Shown piece after piece: positions 60,673 through 64,000 of a stretch of DNA of 64,000 nt. This stretch comes from Streptomyces graminofaciens (GTDB lineage Bacteria > Actinomycetota > Actinomycetes > Streptomycetales > Streptomycetaceae). Each line of letters opens with the position of its first letter. Within the stretch, counting starts at the first letter, position 1. Below the pieces are notes generated by a model. It saw nothing but the letters and a program-made list of their open reading frames with translations. It did not search any database and was not told the origin of the DNA. The translations under genes and the position numbers were made by a program. The stretch is from the NCBI RefSeq assembly GCF_030294945.1, contig NZ_AP018448.1:8900501-8964500 (forward strand), read 5' to 3'.

Positions 60673-61644
60673 CTACGAACGCGCCCCGAACCCATAAACC
60701 GTCTCCGACCGGTAAACGCCCCCCGGCCGCAGCTCCGTACTCGGGAACCGCGGCTGATTCGGCGAGTCAGGAAAGTGCTGCGTCTCCAGCGCGACCCCAC
60801 CCCCGGGCCCGAACGGCTCCCCCAGATGATCCGCCGTGTACAGCTGGAGACCCGGCTCGGTGGTCGCCACCGTCAGCACCCGCCCGGACGCCGGGTCGTA
60901 CAGCTCGGCGACCTCGACGGGCGCCGGCGTGATCCCCTTGTCGAGCACGAAGTTGTGGTCGTAGCCCGCGCCGGTCCCGCGTGCCTGCCGGAAGTCGAAG
61001 CGGGTGTCCGTCACGTCCTCCACCCCGGTCGGGATCAGGTCCGCGTCGACCGGCGTGAACCGTGAGGCGGCGATCCGCAGTTCGTGCCCGCCGGCGTTCC
61101 CGGAGCCGGCCAGGTTGAAATAGCTGTGGTTCGTCAGGTTCACGATGGTCGGCGCGTCCGTGACCGCCTCGTACGCGATCCGCAGCGCGCCCGACCCGTC
61201 CAGGGTGTAGGTCGCCGAGATCTCCAGGCGCCCCGGGAAGCCCTCCTCGCCGTGCGGGGAGACCCGGCTCAGCCGCACCCCGTGCTCGACCGGCTCCACG
61301 TCCCACACCCGCTTGTCGAAGCCGTTCTCTCCGCCGTGCAGGGAGTTGGGCGCGTTGTTGGACGCGAGCACGTACGTCCGCCCGTCCAACTCGAAGCGAC
61401 CGCCCGCGATCCGGTTGGCGTACCGGCCGATCAGGGCACCGAAGTACGGGCCCGGATGCTCCAGATACCCGTCCAGATCCGCGAAGCCCAGCACCACGTC
61501 CGCCGACCGCCCCTCCCGGTCCGGGACCTCGACCGACTGCACGATCCCGCCGTACGACAGAACCCCCACCCGCACGCCCGCGCGCTCCAGCGTCCAGCGG
61601 TGCACGGGGGTGCCGTCGGAAAGTGTGCCGAAAAGTTCACTCAT
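60673..61644 (-). CDS. galM: Galactose mutarotase (aldose 1-epimerase), second copy
   Basis: A 323-residue β-sandwich epimerase, clearly a paralogue of the gene at 26956-27999. Motifs: GALIGRYANRIAGGRFELDG, NSLHGGENGFDKRVWD, IVNLTNHSYFNLAGSGNAGG, FDFRQARGTGAGYDHNFVLD split by the loop, and TEPGLQLYTADHLG. It is shorter than the first copy by about 24 residues. Convergent with the GH3 β-glucosidase gene, and beside it could act on released glucose. ATG 61644. The SGNH gene starts upstream on the same strand and ends 33 bp away. Confidence 0.92.
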   Translation of the reverse strand: MSELFGTLSDGTPVHRWTLERAGVRVGVLSYGGIVQSVEVPDREGRSADVVLGFADLDGYLEHPGPYFGALIGRYANRIAGGRFELDGRTYVLASNNAPNSLHGGENGFDKRVWDVEPVEHGVRLSRVSPHGEEGFPGRLEISATYTLDGSGALRIAYEAVTDAPTIVNLTNHSYFNLAGSGNAGGHELRIAASRFTPVDADLIPTGVEDVTDTRFDFRQARGTGAGYDHNFVLDKGITPAPVEVAELYDPASGRVLTVATTEPGLQLYTADHLGEPFGPGGGVALETQHFPDSPNQPRFPSTELRPGGVYRSETVYGFGARS

Positions 61645-61677
61645 GAGCGAAACCCTAGGCCACGGAAGAACCCCAGG

Positions 61678-62577
61678 TCACGCCCCCTTCCTGCTGATGA
61701 TCCGGTAGGCGATCTCGGCCAGCCGCGCCTGCCCGTCCTTGCTCGGATGGAACCAGTCCCACTGGCTGAGCTGCGTCTCGCCGAAGTGGTAGTCGAAGAC
61801 CGCGTCCCCGTCGTACCGGCAGTGGCGGTCCTTCTCGCACACCTTCTCCAGCACGTCGTTGTACGCCTCCACCCGGTCCTGCACGGCGTCGCGCCGCTCG
61901 GCGGCCGCCTTGGTGAGGACGTCCGGGTCGGCCAGCATCGACGGGCAGATGCCCAGCTTCCAGACCTGCTTGCCGAGCGGGTTCGTACGGCCCTCGGACC
62001 ACAGCCGCTTCAGGTCCGGCACGCTCGCCACGAACACCTGTGCCTTCGGCAGGGTGTCCCGCAGGGCCGCCAGCGCGTCCTCGAAGTCGGCGCGGAAGTC
62101 GGCGACCGGGGTCATGTCGGCGGCGGTGGCACGGCACGCGTCGTTCGCGCCGATCATGACCGTGACCAACTCCGGCGCGCGCGCCGCCGCCCGGGCCATC
62201 TGGCTCGGCAGGTCGGCCATCCGGGCCCCGGTCACCGCGTAGTTCCAGCTCCGCTCGGCGGCCCCGGCCGCTCCCAGCAGCCGTACGGCGAGACTGTCGA
62301 CCGAGGTGTCGCTGCCGGTCGCCCACGAGACCTCCGGGCAGTCGGACAGCACCTTGCAGGCGTCGAAGCCGCGCGTGATGGAGTCCCCGACGGCGGCCAG
62401 CGACGCGGGCGTGCTGTCCCAGGCCGGGGCCGGCTTCGCGGAGGGCTCGGCCTTCGCCTCGGTGGCCTCGGGGCCGGCGGAGTTGCCACCCGCGGTGTCG
62501 CAGCCGGCCACGGCCAGCACGGAGGCCGCGGCCACGGCTGAGCACACCGCCCTCGTACGGTGGCGTCGCTTCCGCAT
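61678..62577 (-). CDS. SGNH/GDSL-family esterase lipoprotein
   Basis: A 299-residue protein. Arg-rich start, hydrophobic helix and lipobox VLAVAGC (Cys26) show a lipoprotein. An Ala/Glu/Pro linker follows, then an SGNH hydrolase domain: catalytic Ser in LAAVGDSITRG, Gly block NYAVTGARMAD, Asn in VMIGANDACRA, and Asp/His in DWFHPSKDG. Four further Cys residues (DACKV, SDCPE, ICPSM, VCEKD) may form disulphides. It is a surface esterase or lipase of unknown substrate. ATG 62577 was chosen for the lipoprotein signal; a much longer frame extends upstream without family sequence. Confidence 0.85.
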   Translation of the reverse strand: MRKRRHRTRAVCSAVAAASVLAVAGCDTAGGNSAGPEATEAKAEPSAKPAPAWDSTPASLAAVGDSITRGFDACKVLSDCPEVSWATGSDTSVDSLAVRLLGAAGAAERSWNYAVTGARMADLPSQMARAAARAPELVTVMIGANDACRATAADMTPVADFRADFEDALAALRDTLPKAQVFVASVPDLKRLWSEGRTNPLGKQVWKLGICPSMLADPDVLTKAAAERRDAVQDRVEAYNDVLEKVCEKDRHCRYDGDAVFDYHFGETQLSQWDWFHPSKDGQARLAEIAYRIISRKGA

Positions 62578-62877
62578 CCCCTGGTCCCCTCGTCGGTCAT
62601 ACACATGCACGTTCCCACCCAGGACAACGCGCGAGAGTTCCCGACACGAGGGCCGTGGGGGCAGGTGTGGTGAGCAAAGGAGAGGGTCGATGTGACCGGA
62701 GGTGCAACCGTTCCGTCCGCACAGGCGTCCCCTCGGGTGAAACCCGAGTTCTTCCTGGCACTGGCTCCGACGGTACGTCACACTCCTTGCCCCGCCGCAC
62801 GGTAGCCTCGCCACGTGGCCGCTGGCGCCACTGCCGTTCCGCCAAGTTACAAGATGTCCCGCTCTGTGGAGGCCCCG
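62578..62877. other. 300-bp divergent spacer
   Basis: It should hold the promoters of the SGNH gene and the DUF3145 gene. TACACATGCACGTTCCCACC and CACGAGGGCCGTGGGG are seen but no clear dyad operator or hairpin. An in-frame GTG at 62815 could lengthen DUF3145 but is not favoured. Confidence 0.45.
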
Positions 62878-63372
62878 GTGACGACACGTGGAGTTCTGTA
62901 CGTGCACTCCGCGCCGCGTGCGCTGTGCCCGCACGTCGAGTGGGCCGTCGCGGGTGTCCTCGGGACGCGAGTGAACCTCGACTGGATCCGCCAGCCGGCC
63001 GCCCCCGGCACCTGGCGCTCCGAGTTCTCCTGGCAGGGCCAGGCAGGCACCGCCTCCAAGCTCGCCTCGGCGCTGCGCGGCTGGCACCTCCTCCGCTTCG
63101 AGGTCACCGCCGAGCCCTGCGCCACCGCCGAGGGCGAGCGCTACAGCTGCACCCCCGAGCTCGGCATCTTCCACGCGGTCACAGGCATCCACGGCGACAT
63201 CCTCATCCCCGAGGACCGCCTCCGCGCCGCCCTGACCCGCTCCCAGCGCGGCGAGACCGACCTGGAAGCCGAGATCGCCAAACTCCTCGGCAAGCCCTGG
63301 GACGACGAGTTGGAGCCGTTCAGATACGCGGGGGAGGGCGCCCCGGTGCGTTGGCTGCACCAAGTGGTGTGA
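62878..63372 (+). CDS. DUF3145 family protein
   Basis: A 164-residue soluble protein nearly identical in text to the actinobacterial DUF3145 family: VLYVHSAPRALCPHVEWAVA, ASKLASALRGWHLLRFEVTA, YSCTPELGIFHAVTGIHGDI, KPWDDELEPFRYAGEGAPVR. The function is unknown. It is conserved beside the fatty-acid synthase genes (fabD, fabH, acpP, fabF) in Streptomyces, which suggests a link to lipid synthesis. GTG 62878 follows GGAGG and gives the usual family length. It is convergent with fabF, with a shared terminator. Confidence 0.9.
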   Translation: MTTRGVLYVHSAPRALCPHVEWAVAGVLGTRVNLDWIRQPAAPGTWRSEFSWQGQAGTASKLASALRGWHLLRFEVTAEPCATAEGERYSCTPELGIFHAVTGIHGDILIPEDRLRAALTRSQRGETDLEAEIAKLLGKPWDDELEPFRYAGEGAPVRWLHQVV

Positions 63373-63391
63373 TGACTGCCCAAGCCGACTG

Positions 63392-63421
63392 AAGGGCCCC
63401 CACCGGACGGTGGGGGCCCTT
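63392..63421. terminator. Bidirectional terminator between DUF3145 and fabF
   Basis: AAGGGCCCCCACC (63392-63404) and GGTGGGGGCCCTT (63409-63421) form a perfect 13-bp stem with loop GGAC. It is 20 bp from each stop codon. Confidence 0.92.
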
Positions 63422-63440
63422 CGACTTCGTACGACGGAAA

Positions 63441-64000
63441 TCAGACCGTCCGGAATGCCAGCACCACGTTGTGCCCACCGAACCCGAACGAGTCGTTCAG
63501 CGCGGCGATCCGCCCCTCGACAGGCAGCTTCCGCGCCTCACCGCGCACGATGTCCGCGTTCGCCTCGGCCTCGGGGTCGAGGTTGTCGACGTTGATCGTC
63601 GGCGGAGCCAGCCGGTGGTACAGCGCGAGCACCGTCGCCACGGTCTCCACCCCACCGGCACCACCGAGCAGATGCCCGGTCATGGACTTCGTCGCGGACA
63701 CCGCGAAGTGGTCGGTCTCGTCACCGAACACCTTCCGCAGCGCCTTCAGCTCGGCGATGTCACCGGCCGGCGTCGAGGTCCCGTGCGCGTTGACGTGCAC
63801 GATCTCCGCCGGGTCCAGGTCGGTGCGCTCCAGCAGGTGCTCCAGGGCGGCGGCGATGCCCCGCCCCTCCGGCTCGGGCTGCACGATGTCGTGGCCGTCG
63901 GCGGAGATGCCCTGGCCCACAGCCTCCGCGTAGACCCGCGCCCCGCGCGCAGCCGCGTGCTCGGCGGACTCCAGGACGACGACGCCCGCGCCCTCGCCGA
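63441..64000 (-). CDS. fabF: 3-oxoacyl-[ACP] synthase II (FabF), C-terminal part
   Basis: The frame is open to the right edge; 185 C-terminal residues are visible. They begin near GEGAGVVVLESAEHA and include the catalytic His motifs VNAHGTSTPAGD and NDSFGFGGHN and the Lys in SATKSMTGHLLGGAGG, which are the KAS II active-site residues apart from the nucleophile Cys, which lies outside the window. The enzyme elongates acyl-ACP with malonyl-ACP in type II fatty-acid synthesis. The position next to DUF3145 fits the Streptomyces fab cluster. Confidence 0.95.
   Translation of the reverse strand, partial: GEGAGVVVLESAEHAAARGARVYAEAVGQGISADGHDIVQPEPEGRGIAAALEHLLERTDLDPAEIVHVNAHGTSTPAGDIAELKALRKVFGDETDHFAVSATKSMTGHLLGGAGGVETVATVLALYHRLAPPTINVDNLDPEAEANADIVRGEARKLPVEGRIAALNDSFGFGGHNVVLAFRTV

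Overview
The window is high-GC actinobacterial DNA and almost certainly a Streptomyces chromosome. The signs are strong third-position GC bias, GTG starts, rare TTA codons confined to three genes, the DUF3145–fabF pair at the right end, an SCO2400-type membrane protein, and a matB/mbl neighbourhood at the left end. From memory, this order resembles the S. coelicolor SCO2390–SCO2451 core region with insertions. No rRNA, tRNA, CRISPR array, prophage or complete insertion sequence was seen.

Left part (1–18.4 kb). A SLATT (DUF4231) membrane protein faces a SLOG-fold protein, which looks like a nucleotide-signalling or defence pair. Next comes a leftward malonate block (matC-like carrier, malonyl-CoA synthetase matB, fused carboxyltransferase, then the divergent actin-like mbl). 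A divergent FadR-type regulator follows, with a mirrored pair of palindromic operators between it and the carrier gene. After that come an ATP-grasp enzyme, a large NB-ARC/LuxR regulator with a TTA codon and a Ser/Gly-rich insert, a MEDS–STAS regulator, two unknown proteins, an IclR regulator coupled to an SMP-30 lactonase, and a coupled ImmA/IrrE-like peptidase + MAB_1171c-type membrane protein pair in which both genes carry a TTA codon.

Middle (18.6–43.1 kb). This is mostly carbohydrate uptake and oxidation. It holds a GH51 arabinofuranosidase, a ChvE/GguAB monosaccharide transporter with mutarotase, a sugar-acid dehydratase + polyol/sugar dehydrogenase + U32-like TIM-barrel cluster, and a LacI-controlled YtfQRT/YjfF-type (galactofuranose) transporter. 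GTTCG…CGAAC-type sites recur in front of the iclR gene, the GH51 gene, the dehydratase and the U32-like gene. They suggest one IclR regulon in which transporter, mutarotase, dehydrogenase, lactonase and dehydratase act as an oxidative aldose pathway. Between these lie an Rrf2 regulator, an inversion-scarred intradiol dioxygenase pseudogene, an anti-sigma-type ATPase, an intact intradiol dioxygenase, an orphan sugar-binding lipoprotein, a frameshifted GNAT pseudogene, and an aminotransferase with a long Met-Pro-Ser repeat tail.

Right part (43.1–64 kb). An α/β hydrolase, LysR + class V aminotransferase-like enzyme, MarR + medium-chain reductase, beta-lactamase-fold serine hydrolase, secreted M14 carboxypeptidase, EI24 membrane protein, a 181-bp MITE, a pyroglutamyl-peptidase-like secreted protein lacking its Cys, an M48 membrane protease operon, TetR + GH3 β-glucosidase, a second mutarotase, an SGNH lipoprotein, DUF3145 and the C-terminal part of FabF. 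A family of stem-loop repeats common in Streptomyces intergenic DNA is scattered through the window.
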